Assembly (NCBI GenBank): GCA_038878695.1
Contig: JAVZVD010000002.1
Location: 1-64,000, forward strand
Source of the DNA: Fervidicoccaceae archaeon
Lineage (GTDB): Archaea; Thermoproteota; Thermoprotei_A; Sulfolobales; Fervidicoccaceae
Direction: 5' to 3'
Length of the DNA: 64,000 nucleotides
Below are positions 8,232-17,810 of the stretch, in pieces (position 1 is the stretch's first letter; each line of letters opens with the position of its first letter). Made by a program: the position numbers and the translations under genes. The notes beneath the pieces are model-generated. The model was not told the DNA's origin and made no database searches. It saw only the letters and a list, made by a program, of their open reading frames with translations.

Positions 8232-11200
8232 TTACCCGGCCACACTGTGGGACTCAGCGATCTGAGACGTCTCGTGGTAGAGCTCCAGAAGCACCCCAAT
8301 ATAATCTTCCTTACCTGAAGCGACGAGGTCCATCTTCTTCTCGAGGAGCTCTGTTCTCTCCTCACTCACCATAAACCCGTAGTTCTCTTGGAGGAACTTG
8401 TAGACCTCCGCTCCCAATCTCGTCGCAATGAGCTTCCCGGACCTCTCTATCACGTAGCGCCTCGATAAGAGCTTCTCTATTATGGTGGCATAGGTGCTGG
8501 GTCTCCCGATCCCCCTGCGTTTCATGAGCTCCACCACATCGGCTTGAGTGAAAAGGGGCTCCGCCCCGGCAGTCCACGAGGAGGCCTCGATGACGCGCAG
8601 CGTCCCAACGGGGAGATCCCCAACGCACTTCACGCTCTGGTATATCTCCAGCGCCTCCCGCCCCTCCACTATCGACGCGCAGAACCTCCTGAGGATCGCT
8701 CCGCCCTCGGGGAAGGCGAGCTCGTAGACGCGGAAGACGACGCGAGCCCCCCTCATCTGCGAAGCGACGAATCTCCTGAAGATCAAATCGTAGAGCGCTA
8801 GATGCTCGCGCGTCAGAGGTCTCGGGAGCTCGAGCTCCCCGCTCGAGAGCATGCTCCTCAGCGCATCGGCGTCGATGGGCTTGGTGGGCCTGATGGCCTC
8901 GTGCGCCCCCTCCTCGCCCCACGTCCTGGGGACGAAGAGCTCGGCCAACCTCTCCGGCTCGAACTTCTCCTCCAAGTAGCGCCTGGCGACGGCTATCCCG
9001 GTCGTCGAGACCCTTGTGCTATCAGTCCTGTGATAAGTTATGAGGCCCAACTCGAAGAGGTCTTGGGCCAATCTCATGAGGCGAGGAGCGGCGAGCCTAA
9101 GCCTCCTCGACGCCTCACTCAACATAGAGTCCGTCGTAAAGGGCGGCGGAGGCGCTACATCTTCGAGGAACTCTTCGACGGATCTCACCGTGACCTTTGC
9201 CTCTCTCAACTCGTCGAGGGAGACCCTCCGCTTTATCTCGTCCTCGTCGAATTCTATGTCGACTGGCCAGCCCTCGAGTCTGACTCTATAGAAGGTCTTG
9301 CGTCTACTCCTGCTTCGCAGGTACCTATCGACTATCCAACCGAGCACTGGAGTCTGTACTCGGCCGGCGCTGAGGCCTCTGTTCTCTCTTAAACACTCCT
9401 CGTTCTCGGCCCTCCGAGCGCAGTACCTCTCGCAGTAGGTCGGATACCTCGAGCAGAACTCGGGCCAGAAGACCCTCCAGAGGATCGGGGAGAGCGTGAA
9501 GCCTATCCAGCGATCCTCTATTCTCCTGACGAGTTGCGCCTCGACTAGCGAGGCAGAGACTTCTCGCGTATTGCTCAGGGCCTCGAGGACTGCCCTCTTG
9601 GTTACCTCGTGGAACTCTACGCGCTTTATCGATCGAGCGAAGGGCGCGAGGAGTAAGGCCACATCCCACCCTATCTTCTCGCCCTCAGTGTCCGGGTCCG
9701 TCCCTATCAAGACTTCGTCGGCCTCGATCGCCAGCTCGCGGAGAGCCTCGACGATTTTCCAGCTATCGACTATGAGCGAGCTGCCGCACCTGGGACATCG
9801 AGCGAGCCTCTCCACGAACTGGTGGCCACACACTCTGCATCTCTTTATCGGCGCGTAGATAGGCTCAAAGTCCTTGAGGAGCCCATCGGTCTTACGCACT
9901 CCAACTCCGTGATAGAAGAACGAGTACGAGAAGGCTTCGGCCGCGCCCTCGGGCTCCTCGGTCACCAAATCTACTATGTGGCCACCCGTGGGAGCCACCA
10001 GCAGCTGAGTTCCTCCGAGCGAGACCTCGTACGCAGTCAGGCTCTCCCCGATTCTCCTGCCGCTGGGTCTCCCGAAGAACCTAGAGATAGTCTTAGCCTT
10101 CGTTGGGGACTCGACGACGAGGAGGACGGTCTTGGTAAGGTCCTCGACTCGCCCGCGTAGATCGCCGGCGATCGCTCTACGCACTGCTCTCCTGTCTTCG
10201 TCGATCTCGGCCAATATCCTCGAGAGCTCTCCGCTCCTCACGATCTCGGCGAAATCTCTCCACTCGGAGTCCTCTACGAAGAACCGTAGCCTGCTCATCA
10301 GAGCTCTCATGAGCCTCTCGTCGTCGACCAACACTACGGAGAGACCTCGCGTCAAGCCCCCAACGTACAATCTGCTTGTCCTGCCGCTCGCTTGAATGTA
10401 CGTCATCACGTCGGGCAGGAGGACGTAGAGCTGCCCGTCCTCAAAACGAACTACCACGTCGGGCGAGGTCCTCAGCGCCTCCAGGACTTTCTCCTCGGCC
10501 AGGGCTCTCCCCACAAAGTCGACCGCCTGCAGCACCAATCTCTCGGGCTCCCCCATCTCGCCCCCGGCGCGCACTCTCTCCGCGAGTGCCTGAAGAGCCG
10601 CCGGAGATAAGCGCCTCACTAACCTCCTCAGCTTAACCAGATGCTCCATAGCAGATTTGTTCCACGGTTCGGGCGCCGCCTCCGTTAAGACTGCTAGCAT
10701 TCTCAACACGCCGAGCGGGTGCGCCTCCTTGGCCGCTACCGAGAACTTAAAGCGCGGTACCCCGGCGAATACTGCGTACCTAACGCGCTCTGGCATATCG
10801 AGACCTCGGACTAGCACCCCGTAGTAGACGGCCGAGCCGACCAGCACGTCTATTTCCCCGGAGACGAAGAGCTCGAGTGCTCGAACGCTTCTGGAGCGCA
10901 TGACCTCGGCCCTAACGCCTCTCTCCATCAGAGCGCCCGCTACGGCCTCGTAGGCTCCGGGGCCTAGGTCGGGAGGAACGTAGACCAGCCCCCCGGACCC
11001 CAGCGCGCTGACCACGCGGGCCACAGCCTCGACAATATTCTCCCCGGGCTCGAGAGAGCACTTCACGTCGTACACTCTCCTGAGCATTTCCCCGATAGCT
11101 CCAACTCTGAAGCCTAGGAGCTCTCTGAAGATCTCAACCTTAGGCCCCCGAGCTCTCCCGGTGGCGCTGCTCACGACCAGCGAGGGAGCCCGACTTCTCT

Positions 11201-12104
11201 TAGCGCTCAGCGCCTCTTCGATGGATCTCAGCTCGCGCGCGAGAGCCTCTATCTCGTCAAAGCTCTCTCTTGCTGCTGAAGCCCTCCTAGTGATCGAGGC
11301 CAGTATTCTCCGCAGAGACGCGGCCCGTCGAGCACGCTCCACGTCCTCGTCGGTGAAACCTAAAACAGTCAAGAGGGCGCTCACGCTCTTCCCGCTCCTG
11401 AGTACGGCGTCGACGTCGTCTACGAAGATCAGAGAGAACCCGAGCTCTGCGAGCTCCCTACTCCTGTTGATCATGAACCTGGAAGTGGTGACCAATACGT
11501 CGAAGTCGCGCGACGAGAGGCGAGCGAGCCTCCGCTCTCTCTCACTGTGATCTAGTCTCGAGTGCAGAGCCAACACGCGCGCTCCTGGGCAGACGCGCGA
11601 AGAGAGCTCGGAGAGCTTTAGCTCGGCCCGTTGTACTAGGATCGATGTGGGAAAGACCACGTAGGACCTCTTGCCCTTCGACGCCAGAAAGAGCGAGATG
11701 ACGAGCCCGAAGACGGTCTTGCCCACGCCAGTGGGAGCAACGATCGAGAAACTCTTACCCCTTAAGACGCGCCCGGCCCAAGTCTTCTGCGAGCTCCAGG
11801 GGGGGCTTCCGACTGCTCTCTCGAAGAACTCCTCGAACTTCTCGAGCTCCGTCTCGAGCTCGTAGAGGCGCCCGAGCATGTAGAGCCTCCCATTGGCGTG
11901 TAGCACCTCGAGGACCTCTCTCGAGCTCAACGGCTCGAGGACCTCAGAAGTGGGGAGGCACCTAGAACACGGCAGGCCTCGCAACAGCCTGCTTCCTTCG
12001 ATGTGACCTCCACAGTTTGGACACGCGTTGGTGTAGCCTACGCTCGGCCACTTGGACGACGCCGCGCCTCCCCTCAATTCCCAAGGCCTCTGAGAAGCTC
12101 TCAC
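8232..12104 (-). CDS. rgy: Reverse gyrase
   Basis: Introduces positive supercoils into DNA using ATP; it is the marker enzyme of hyperthermophiles. 1290 residues in one chain: N-terminal zinc finger (C28-C31, C46-C49), SF2 helicase-like part with Walker A APTGVGKT (residues 123-130) and VDDVD, then a topoisomerase IA part opening with VVESPTKAKT, a second zinc finger (CRVCGH...CPRCGS), acidic metal site GTDPDTEG, and the catalytic tyrosine Y1024 in GLITYHRTDS. An extra Cys-rich patch (CSRYPTYCERYCARR) lies in the topoisomerase part. No intein. Family length is about 1050-1300. Start chosen at ATG 12104, close before the first zinc finger. Confidence 0.97.
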   Translation of the reverse strand: MRASQRPWELRGGAASSKWPSVGYTNACPNCGGHIEGSRLLRGLPCSRCLPTSEVLEPLSSREVLEVLHANGRLYMLGRLYELETELEKFEEFFERAVGSPPWSSQKTWAGRVLRGKSFSIVAPTGVGKTVFGLVISLFLASKGKRSYVVFPTSILVQRAELKLSELSSRVCPGARVLALHSRLDHSERERRLARLSSRDFDVLVTTSRFMINRSRELAELGFSLIFVDDVDAVLRSGKSVSALLTVLGFTDEDVERARRAASLRRILASITRRASAARESFDEIEALARELRSIEEALSAKRSRAPSLVVSSATGRARGPKVEIFRELLGFRVGAIGEMLRRVYDVKCSLEPGENIVEAVARVVSALGSGGLVYVPPDLGPGAYEAVAGALMERGVRAEVMRSRSVRALELFVSGEIDVLVGSAVYYGVLVRGLDMPERVRYAVFAGVPRFKFSVAAKEAHPLGVLRMLAVLTEAAPEPWNKSAMEHLVKLRRLVRRLSPAALQALAERVRAGGEMGEPERLVLQAVDFVGRALAEEKVLEALRTSPDVVVRFEDGQLYVLLPDVMTYIQASGRTSRLYVGGLTRGLSVVLVDDERLMRALMSRLRFFVEDSEWRDFAEIVRSGELSRILAEIDEDRRAVRRAIAGDLRGRVEDLTKTVLLVVESPTKAKTISRFFGRPSGRRIGESLTAYEVSLGGTQLLVAPTGGHIVDLVTEEPEGAAEAFSYSFFYHGVGVRKTDGLLKDFEPIYAPIKRCRVCGHQFVERLARCPRCGSSLIVDSWKIVEALRELAIEADEVLIGTDPDTEGEKIGWDVALLLAPFARSIKRVEFHEVTKRAVLEALSNTREVSASLVEAQLVRRIEDRWIGFTLSPILWRVFWPEFCSRYPTYCERYCARRAENEECLRENRGLSAGRVQTPVLGWIVDRYLRSRSRRKTFYRVRLEGWPVDIEFDEDEIKRRVSLDELREAKVTVRSVEEFLEDVAPPPPFTTDSMLSEASRRLRLAAPRLMRLAQDLFELGLITYHRTDSTRVSTTGIAVARRYLEEKFEPERLAELFVPRTWGEEGAHEAIRPTKPIDADALRSMLSSGELELPRPLTREHLALYDLIFRRFVASQMRGARVVFRVYELAFPEGGAILRRFCASIVEGREALEIYQSVKCVGDLPVGTLRVIEASSWTAGAEPLFTQADVVELMKRRGIGRPSTYATIIEKLLSRRYVIERSGKLIATRLGAEVYKFLQENYGFMVSEERTELLEKKMDLVASGKEDYIGVLLELYHETSQIAESHSVAG

Positions 12105-12213
12105 ATCACAGCTCAGTTCCCGGATTCCTCTTCACAGGCCTCTACTCGCGTTCTTTTATTCTTCGGTATCTCCCATTAATGATTGCTCCTCGTGTCGGCG
12201 AGAGGCTTTAGCC

Positions 12214-13896
12214 TTGGAGAGAAGCGGGAGCTCTCGCGGAGTCCTCGGGCTCTTCCCCCTAAGAGCAGTCTTTAAGGACCCCATACACGTCCTGATACCA
12301 GTCAATCGACTCGAGTACGAGGTGATAGAGCACCCGGCATTTCTCAGACTTCACGGGATAAAGCAGTTGGGATTCACGTATCTCGTTTATCCTCAGGCAA
12401 AGCACACGCGCTTCGAGCACTCGCTCGGGTCAATGCACGTGGCTCATCTCATGGCCGAGTCGATCCTGAGGACCAACCCGAGCATTCGCGACGAGCTACT
12501 GGAGGAAGGAGGAGGCGAGCTCTTCGTTCAACTCGTTAGACTTTCCGCTCTCCTCCACGACATCGGCCACCTCCCTTACAGCCACGCCACCGAGCAGTCC
12601 ATAGAGGAGGCGCATAGGCGCGGCTCGTTGGAGGGCTCGCTGAGAGAACTCCTCTCGAGGTCTAAGCGGAGACTGCACGAGCTTGGCGGCTGCTCTATGG
12701 CTGAGAAGCTGTTGAGAGAGGTGTCTGCTCGGTGGGAAGGCGAGCACGGCGAATTAGTGGAGAGACTTGCCGAGGCGGCTCTCGCGGCGCTTTGCGCCAG
12801 CTCTGGTCGAGGCGAGAAGACGCGAATCTTCACCGAGCCGGCTATAGAGCTCGCGCGCTCTATAATTTCGGGCCACGTGATAGATGCCGACAGAATGGAC
12901 TACCTGGTGAGAGACGCTTACAATACCGGGGCCACCTATGGTAGAGTAGACGTTGAGAGGCTCGCGAGCGGGGTCTCAGCTCGGATAGCAGACGGAGAAG
13001 TGAAGATAATCTACCCAGCAAAGCTCTTGTCGAATATCGAGGAGCTCTATTATTCGAGGTATATGATGTATCGCTGGGTCTATATGCACCACAAGGTTCT
13101 AGCGATGGAGCTAACGTACTCTCGCCTCCTCCAACTCGCGGCGGAGGCCTGGCCCGAGGCTCTAGATTGCGTCGAGAGACTTGTTCCCTCGCCGCCGAGA
13201 GCTCTGTGGGATCTCTTCCATCCCGAGACTATTTGGAGATACGTCGTCGAGTCTAACATCAGAGTAGACGACGGCTTCGTTGACGTGATGTTAAGCTCTA
13301 TCGCGAAGTGCTCCGGGAGGAGAGACGTCGAGGAGTGGGCTTCGCGCCTCTTCCGAAGAAGGCCCCCCTACGTTCCTCTAGCAAAGAGGCAGGAGGTGCT
13401 GATGGCTAGGCTAGCCAGAAAGCTCAGCGAAGCGAGAGGGCTCGGACCCCCCGAGGTCTCATGGGTCGAGTACGCGAGGGACTCTCTCCGTGCCCTCTCC
13501 GAGCTCGTCCCCCGCCGGTGGGAGAGCTACGAATCCTTAGCCGAGTTGCTGGAGAGAGAAGTGAACCGGGAGCTCGGGGAGAGAGGACGAGAGCTGAAGG
13601 TCGTCGTCAAGCTCTACGCTCCAATAACGAGCGGAGAGCTGAGGGAGCCCCTCATAGATGCCGAGGGGGAGTTGATCCCGTTGGCTCAGGTCTCGAGTAT
13701 GGTCAGAGCAGTGCACGAGATAGGTGGAGCCCCGACGATTTTCCTCTTCGCCTACGTCGAGAGCGAGGCTGAAAGGCGCAATTTTGATAGGAGAACCGCC
13801 GGAGAATACGCGCTGGGTGCCCTCGCGAGGTGCCTGAGGAGGCTGTTGGAGGAAGAAGTCGAGGACTCTACGTCGAGACCTACGGTTGCCCCCTAA
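12214..13896 (+). CDS. HD-superfamily phosphohydrolase (COG1078, dNTPase/SAMHD1-like)
   Basis: 560 residues. The HD signature is complete: H69 (TRFEHSLGSMHVA), H115-D116 (LLHDIGHLPYSH) and the distal Asp in HVIDADRMDYLVRDA. The FKDPIHVLIPV opening and GFTYLVYPQAKHTRFEHS are hallmarks of the COG1078 family, relatives of dGTP triphosphohydrolase and SAMHD1. The substrate is probably a nucleotide, but this is inference. TTG start at 12214 is the earliest plausible one; the conserved part begins near residue 18, so the true start may be slightly downstream. It overlaps the methylthiotransferase gene by 67 bases and shares an upstream region with reverse gyrase. Confidence 0.88.
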   Translation: MERSGSSRGVLGLFPLRAVFKDPIHVLIPVNRLEYEVIEHPAFLRLHGIKQLGFTYLVYPQAKHTRFEHSLGSMHVAHLMAESILRTNPSIRDELLEEGGGELFVQLVRLSALLHDIGHLPYSHATEQSIEEAHRRGSLEGSLRELLSRSKRRLHELGGCSMAEKLLREVSARWEGEHGELVERLAEAALAALCASSGRGEKTRIFTEPAIELARSIISGHVIDADRMDYLVRDAYNTGATYGRVDVERLASGVSARIADGEVKIIYPAKLLSNIEELYYSRYMMYRWVYMHHKVLAMELTYSRLLQLAAEAWPEALDCVERLVPSPPRALWDLFHPETIWRYVVESNIRVDDGFVDVMLSSIAKCSGRRDVEEWASRLFRRRPPYVPLAKRQEVLMARLARKLSEARGLGPPEVSWVEYARDSLRALSELVPRRWESYESLAELLEREVNRELGERGRELKVVVKLYAPITSGELREPLIDAEGELIPLAQVSSMVRAVHEIGGAPTIFLFAYVESEAERRNFDRRTAGEYALGALARCLRRLLEEEVEDSTSRPTVAP

Positions 13897-15173
13897 ATAA
13901 GAGCGATTCCCAGATAATGATAGAGCTCGCGGTCTCGGCCGGTTACGAGCTCAAGTCATCGCCGGAGGAGGCGGATTTCCTCCTCCTAAACACTTGCGCC
14001 GTGAGGCGAGACTCCGAGGAGAGAGCGATGAAGAGGATCGCGGAGCTGCGGAGGCTCGGTAAGAAGCTCGTAGTGGCTGGTTGCCTGGCCTCCGCGAGGC
14101 CGTTCACGCTACTCTCCCTGGCTCCCGAGATGACTCTATTGAGCACGGGCAGCGTCCACCGAATCGTCGAGGCCCTCGAGAGCCCTCCAGGGACGGCTAT
14201 CCTCGAGCACTCGAGCATTAAGCGCGATCTCTTGCCGAGCTACGCGATCTGCCCATCGCGAGATGAGCTGATCGCCGTGGTGCCTCTCTGCGAGGGGTGC
14301 CTATGTTCTTGCTCATTCTGCATCACGACCGTGGCGAGGCCCAATCTCCTGAGCCGGAGGCCCGAACGCGTCGTAGAGCGGATAGCAGAGCTGGTCGAGC
14401 GAGGATTCTACGAGATACAGTTGACGGGGCAGGACCTGGCGGTCTACGGCTACGACTTGGCGGGCAAGCCTCTCCTGCCAAACCTCATCGAGGAGATTCT
14501 GTGTAAGGTGGGAGGAGACTACAAGCTGCGCGTCGGCATGATGACGCCGGGCTGGTTCCTCAAGATAATGGACGAGCTGCTCGAGCTCTACTCGGATCCG
14601 AGGATCTATCTGTTCTTCCATTTACCGTTGGAATCTGGAGACGATAGAGTGCTGAGAGTAATGAAGAGGAACTACAGCGTCGATGAGTATGTCGAGATGG
14701 TACGAGAAATCAGGCGGAAGTTTGAGGACGCTTACATAGCAACGGACATCATAGTTGGGCATCCCGGTGAGGACGAAGAGGCTTTCGAGAACACCATGAG
14801 GGTCGTGAGAGAGCTCGAGTTCGATAGAGTCCACGTGGCTCAGTACACTCCGAGGCCCCTCACGCTCTCGGCGAGACTAAAGGGAGTCCCCGATCACGTG
14901 AAGAAGGAGAGAAGCCGGAGACTCTCGAAGCTATGCGAGGAAGTTGGCTACAAGAGGCACGCCAGATACATTGGGCGCCTCGTCGAGGGAGTGGTAGTTG
15001 AGCGAGGGAGAGGACTCGTGGCCAGAGCGAGGAACTACGCGTCGATAGTTCTACCGAGCGGCTCCGCCTCGCTCGGCGAGAAAGTGAAGGTCCTGATCGA
15101 GAGGGTCACGTTCTTCGATTTGAGAGGTAAAGTAATAGAGCGCTCGCCCACTCAGAAAGCCACTAACACGTGA
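13830..15173 (+). CDS. tRNA t6A methylthiotransferase (MtaB/CDKAL1 type)
   Basis: Radical-SAM enzyme that converts t6A37 to ms2t6A37 in tRNAs. 447 residues: N-terminal MTTase domain with three Cys (ETYGCPLNKSDS, NTCAVR, VVAGCLA) for one Fe-S cluster; the radical-SAM motif CLCSCSFC (CxxxCxxC) near residue 155; and a C-terminal TRAM-like domain (LVEGVVVERGRG...GEKVKVLIERV). GTG start at 13830 lies within the HD gene in another frame; no other start precedes the conserved YVETYGC. The 3' end overlaps the converging UspA gene by 22 bases. Confidence 0.92.
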   Translation: MPEEAVGGRSRGLYVETYGCPLNKSDSQIMIELAVSAGYELKSSPEEADFLLLNTCAVRRDSEERAMKRIAELRRLGKKLVVAGCLASARPFTLLSLAPEMTLLSTGSVHRIVEALESPPGTAILEHSSIKRDLLPSYAICPSRDELIAVVPLCEGCLCSCSFCITTVARPNLLSRRPERVVERIAELVERGFYEIQLTGQDLAVYGYDLAGKPLLPNLIEEILCKVGGDYKLRVGMMTPGWFLKIMDELLELYSDPRIYLFFHLPLESGDDRVLRVMKRNYSVDEYVEMVREIRRKFEDAYIATDIIVGHPGEDEEAFENTMRVVRELEFDRVHVAQYTPRPLTLSARLKGVPDHVKKERSRRLSKLCEEVGYKRHARYIGRLVEGVVVERGRGLVARARNYASIVLPSGSASLGEKVKVLIERVTFFDLRGKVIERSPTQKATNT

Positions 15174-16012
15174 CGAGCCAGTCTCCTCGCTACGCAGTCG
15201 AGCACTCTCCTGTGCTTGAGCCTGACCTCTTGGGGCTCGGAGCAAGCCTCGTCTCCCAGCACGACGAGATCAGCGTTGATGTCGTAGGCCGCGCTTATGA
15301 GCTCTCTGCACGGGTCACCGATCGGGACGACGTAGTCGACATCGATGCCTCTCTCTGAGAGAGAGCGCGAGATTTCCTCCAGCTTGGCCGCGGCGTCTCT
15401 GCCGCTCTCGTCACGTCCCACGACATGGACCAAGGTCACTTTGGCTCCGAGCGACTCCGCGAACTTCACGGCGTAGGAGAGGACCCTCTCGTCTATGGAC
15501 CTAAAGGCTAAGCCGACGAGTATCCGCTCCATCCTCCTGTGCGCGAGCTCAGCTCCTCTCTCGACCTCCTTGAGGACTAAAACGGGTCTAGAGCAGAGAT
15601 TCAGGACTTCTTCAGCCGTGCTGCCTAGCAGCTTCACCCTGAGGTAACCTACTCCTCTGCTCATCATGACTATGGCGTCGGCTCTAGCTCGCGCCTCCTC
15701 CGCTATGATGCGCGCGGGGTCTCCTACGACGACTTCCAGGCTCTGCGCCTCTATCCCGTGTTGCCGAAATCTAGTCGCGACCGTGTCGAGCGTAGCCTTG
15801 GCCCGCCCCTTCAGAGAGCCCACGAGGTCCTGCAGATAGAAGTAAGCGACGTGCTCGAGTACGATTTCTTCTATGACGTGTAACAGGTAGGCGCGCTTAA
15901 CGCCCACTCTCGCGAGGATAGGAGCGTACTCTGCCACTCTGGCCGAGTACTCGGAGAGATCCAGGGGAACCAACACGGTCTCCATTCTAACCGCGGCGAG
16001 CTCAGAGCTCAT
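15152..16012 (-). CDS. Tandem universal stress (UspA) protein
   Basis: 286 residues made of two UspA-like domains. The first begins METVLVPLDLSEYSARVAEYA and ends with GSTAEEVLNLCSRPVLVLKE; the second begins MERILVGLAFRSIDERVLSYAVKFAE. The G-2x-G-9x-G(S/T) nucleotide loop is partly present in the first (SRGVGYLRVKLLGSTAEEVL) and weak in the second. ATG at 16012 is chosen because it forms a four-base ATGA overlap with the upstream permease stop, so the two form an operon. A regulator of, or sensor for, the permease is a reasonable inference. Confidence 0.85.
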   Translation of the reverse strand: MSSELAAVRMETVLVPLDLSEYSARVAEYAPILARVGVKRAYLLHVIEEIVLEHVAYFYLQDLVGSLKGRAKATLDTVATRFRQHGIEAQSLEVVVGDPARIIAEEARARADAIVMMSRGVGYLRVKLLGSTAEEVLNLCSRPVLVLKEVERGAELAHRRMERILVGLAFRSIDERVLSYAVKFAESLGAKVTLVHVVGRDESGRDAAAKLEEISRSLSERGIDVDYVVPIGDPCRELISAAYDINADLVVLGDEACSEPQEVRLKHRRVLDCVARRLARHVLVAF

Positions 16013-17127
16013 AGCAGCTCCACCACGGGGAAGCACGCGGCGAGGAGAGCGAAGCCGAGAGGGAGCCCTATTCGGGCCCACTCTCTGCTTCCGATGTCAA
16101 GTCTCGCCGCTACAACTATGTTTGGGACGTTACCGGGTATTAATATTCCACCTGATATTATCAGCGACATCAGAGCGCTCCTTATTTGCTCTATCGAGAG
16201 GGCTGGCGAGATCTCGGCGGCCGTGAGCGTAGCGTTATCGAGCACGGCCGAGATCGTGTTGAACCAGTAGACGGCCCAATCGGGCATCCTCCGCAGGTAC
16301 CAGTAGCTTATGGGGGAAAAGCTGGCGCCTAGGAGCTCGAGAGCAAAGACGAATACATAGACTCTGAAGGCTCTCGTGAATGCATCGGAGATTCTGCTGC
16401 CGGAGCCGCTCAGGCCGAGCGAGCTCGCTCGGCCTGCTTCGATTCCGCGAGCGATGAAGGCAGCGTAGATCGAGAGCCCGAGTATCAACGGAACTATGAT
16501 GGGCCCTAGCAGATCGACGAGAAACCAGAAGCCTGCGTGATAGGGCTCGCCCGACAGCTTGGAGACGGCGATCGTCGAGAGAGGCTCGCCCACGGGAGTC
16601 AGAGCCGCTCCCGCCCCAATGGAGAAGCACGCCACTACGGCTATCCGCCTCTTCTTCTCGTCGCCCACGGGGAGCCCTCGCAAGATCTCGGCCGCCACGA
16701 CTGATGCCACGATGGCAGAGATCAGGCTAGAGCTCAAGCCCAGAGCCAGAACTACTACGAAGACCAGAAGCGGGAGGCCCAAACGCCTCGACGCGTTGCT
16801 TATCGCCGAGTAGAATTTCTCTCCAAGCACCCCGAACGCTAAGCCGGCTAGAAGGACCACCTGCGTTATCCCGATCGGCTTACCGCCGATGCTGACGGGG
16901 GAGAGTAGAGCATGCGAGAATACCTCGTCTAGGAGCTCCGAGCTCACGAGACCCAGAGTGTAGACTCCTCCGATCGATAGGAGCCCCATGAGCGCGAAGA
17001 AGTATTCGAGGTTCTTCTCGATGACGTGGACTCTAAGAGGCAACACGAGGACCAGGCAGAGGATGAAGGTCAGAAACACGGTCACTAGGAGGTTGGGCTG
17101 CTCAGGCACGGGTACCACGAGGGCCAA
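16009..17127 (-). CDS. DUF1646-family membrane permease
   Basis: A polytopic membrane protein with about ten hydrophobic segments. The C-terminal block NATLTAAEISPAL...GGILIPGNVPNIVVAA is characteristic of the DUF1646/COG4756 family, distantly related to NhaD/ArsB-type ion transporters. Substrate unknown; cation or organic anion transport is a family-level guess. The open frame extends far upstream, but that portion has no hydrophobic or conserved character and runs into the protease gene; TTG at 17127 (GTG 17118 also possible) follows the upstream stop by 37 bases. Overlaps the UspA gene by four bases. Confidence 0.75.
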   Translation of the reverse strand: MALVVPVPEQPNLLVTVFLTFILCLVLVLPLRVHVIEKNLEYFFALMGLLSIGGVYTLGLVSSELLDEVFSHALLSPVSIGGKPIGITQVVLLAGLAFGVLGEKFYSAISNASRRLGLPLLVFVVVLALGLSSSLISAIVASVVAAEILRGLPVGDEKKRRIAVVACFSIGAGAALTPVGEPLSTIAVSKLSGEPYHAGFWFLVDLLGPIIVPLILGLSIYAAFIARGIEAGRASSLGLSGSGSRISDAFTRAFRVYVFVFALELLGASFSPISYWYLRRMPDWAVYWFNTISAVLDNATLTAAEISPALSIEQIRSALMSLIISGGILIPGNVPNIVVAARLDIGSREWARIGLPLGFALLAACFPVVELL

Positions 17128-17164
17128 GGCGATCCTCCACCTCTCGGAGCGCTCCGCGTTGTCG

Positions 17165-17725
17165 CTAGGCCTTCCACAGTATGAGCAATGAGGCGATGAA
17201 GGCGGCAGCCCAGAGGACAACGCTGCCGCGCAGGACCTTGGAGCCATCGAGCGGGCCGATGGGTAGGAGATTGAAGAGGGCCAGCCAGGCGTTGACCTCG
17301 GCGAAAACGCGAAGAGGCCAGTCGCCAAGGATCGTGTGCACGGCGAGAGCGGCGACCGCTAAGGCTATGTTTGCTAGAGGCCCCGATGCGGCGATCCTCG
17401 CCTCGGCGAATTTTGACAACGTGAAAGGACATCTAGAGCTTACGTAGCCCGGGGCGAGAAAGGCCACGGGGAGCAGAGCCGAGATCAAGGTGACGAGCAG
17501 ACCGAAGGAGTCAACGACGAATCTGCTCGAGCAACCGTACCTCCTAGAAATAGCCCTGTGAGCTAGTTCGTGTGCAACGAACCCCGCCAGCACGCTCGCC
17601 ACGCCGACCGCCCCGAACTTCGTGAGCAGAGCCAGCGTCAGCGCTGCCGCGGCCGTGGCCAAAGCCAGCGGCTCTCTCTCGTTGATGGCGTCAAGTAGCG
17701 CCGCGGCTCTCCACAACCCTTCCAC
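17165..17725 (-). CDS. Site-2-protease-like M50 metallopeptidase
   Basis: 186 residues with four to five membrane segments. The zinc motif HELAH (GFVAHELAHRAISRRYG) and the second site LLPIGPLDGSKV (an NPxDG variant) are both in place, with the G-P-L-A-N segment (ASGPLANIALAVAALAV) typical of the family. It would cleave transmembrane substrates inside the bilayer; the substrate is unknown. It lacks PDZ or CBS domains. Located 37 bases before the permease-UspA pair on the same strand. Confidence 0.88.
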   Translation of the reverse strand: MEGLWRAAALLDAINEREPLALATAAAALTLALLTKFGAVGVASVLAGFVAHELAHRAISRRYGCSSRFVVDSFGLLVTLISALLPVAFLAPGYVSSRCPFTLSKFAEARIAASGPLANIALAVAALAVHTILGDWPLRVFAEVNAWLALFNLLPIGPLDGSKVLRGSVVLWAAAFIASLLILWKA

Positions 17726-17810
17726 CCAGGGAACTCGAGCGCGGGGCCTCTCCGCCTCCGACGTCTAATAAACGTGAGGCTCTCGACGAGAAGTCGAGCC
17801 CCTGCTCTCT

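Noticed and set aside
8232-12104. Intein or split in reverse gyrase
   Set aside because: Helicase and topoisomerase motifs run continuously and length is normal; the Cys-rich patch is an insertion within family range.
16082-17328. Permease start at 17328 giving 439 residues
   Set aside because: The added N-terminus is Ser/Pro/Arg-rich, non-hydrophobic, and overlaps the site-2 protease gene by 160 bases; the start at 17127 removes this.
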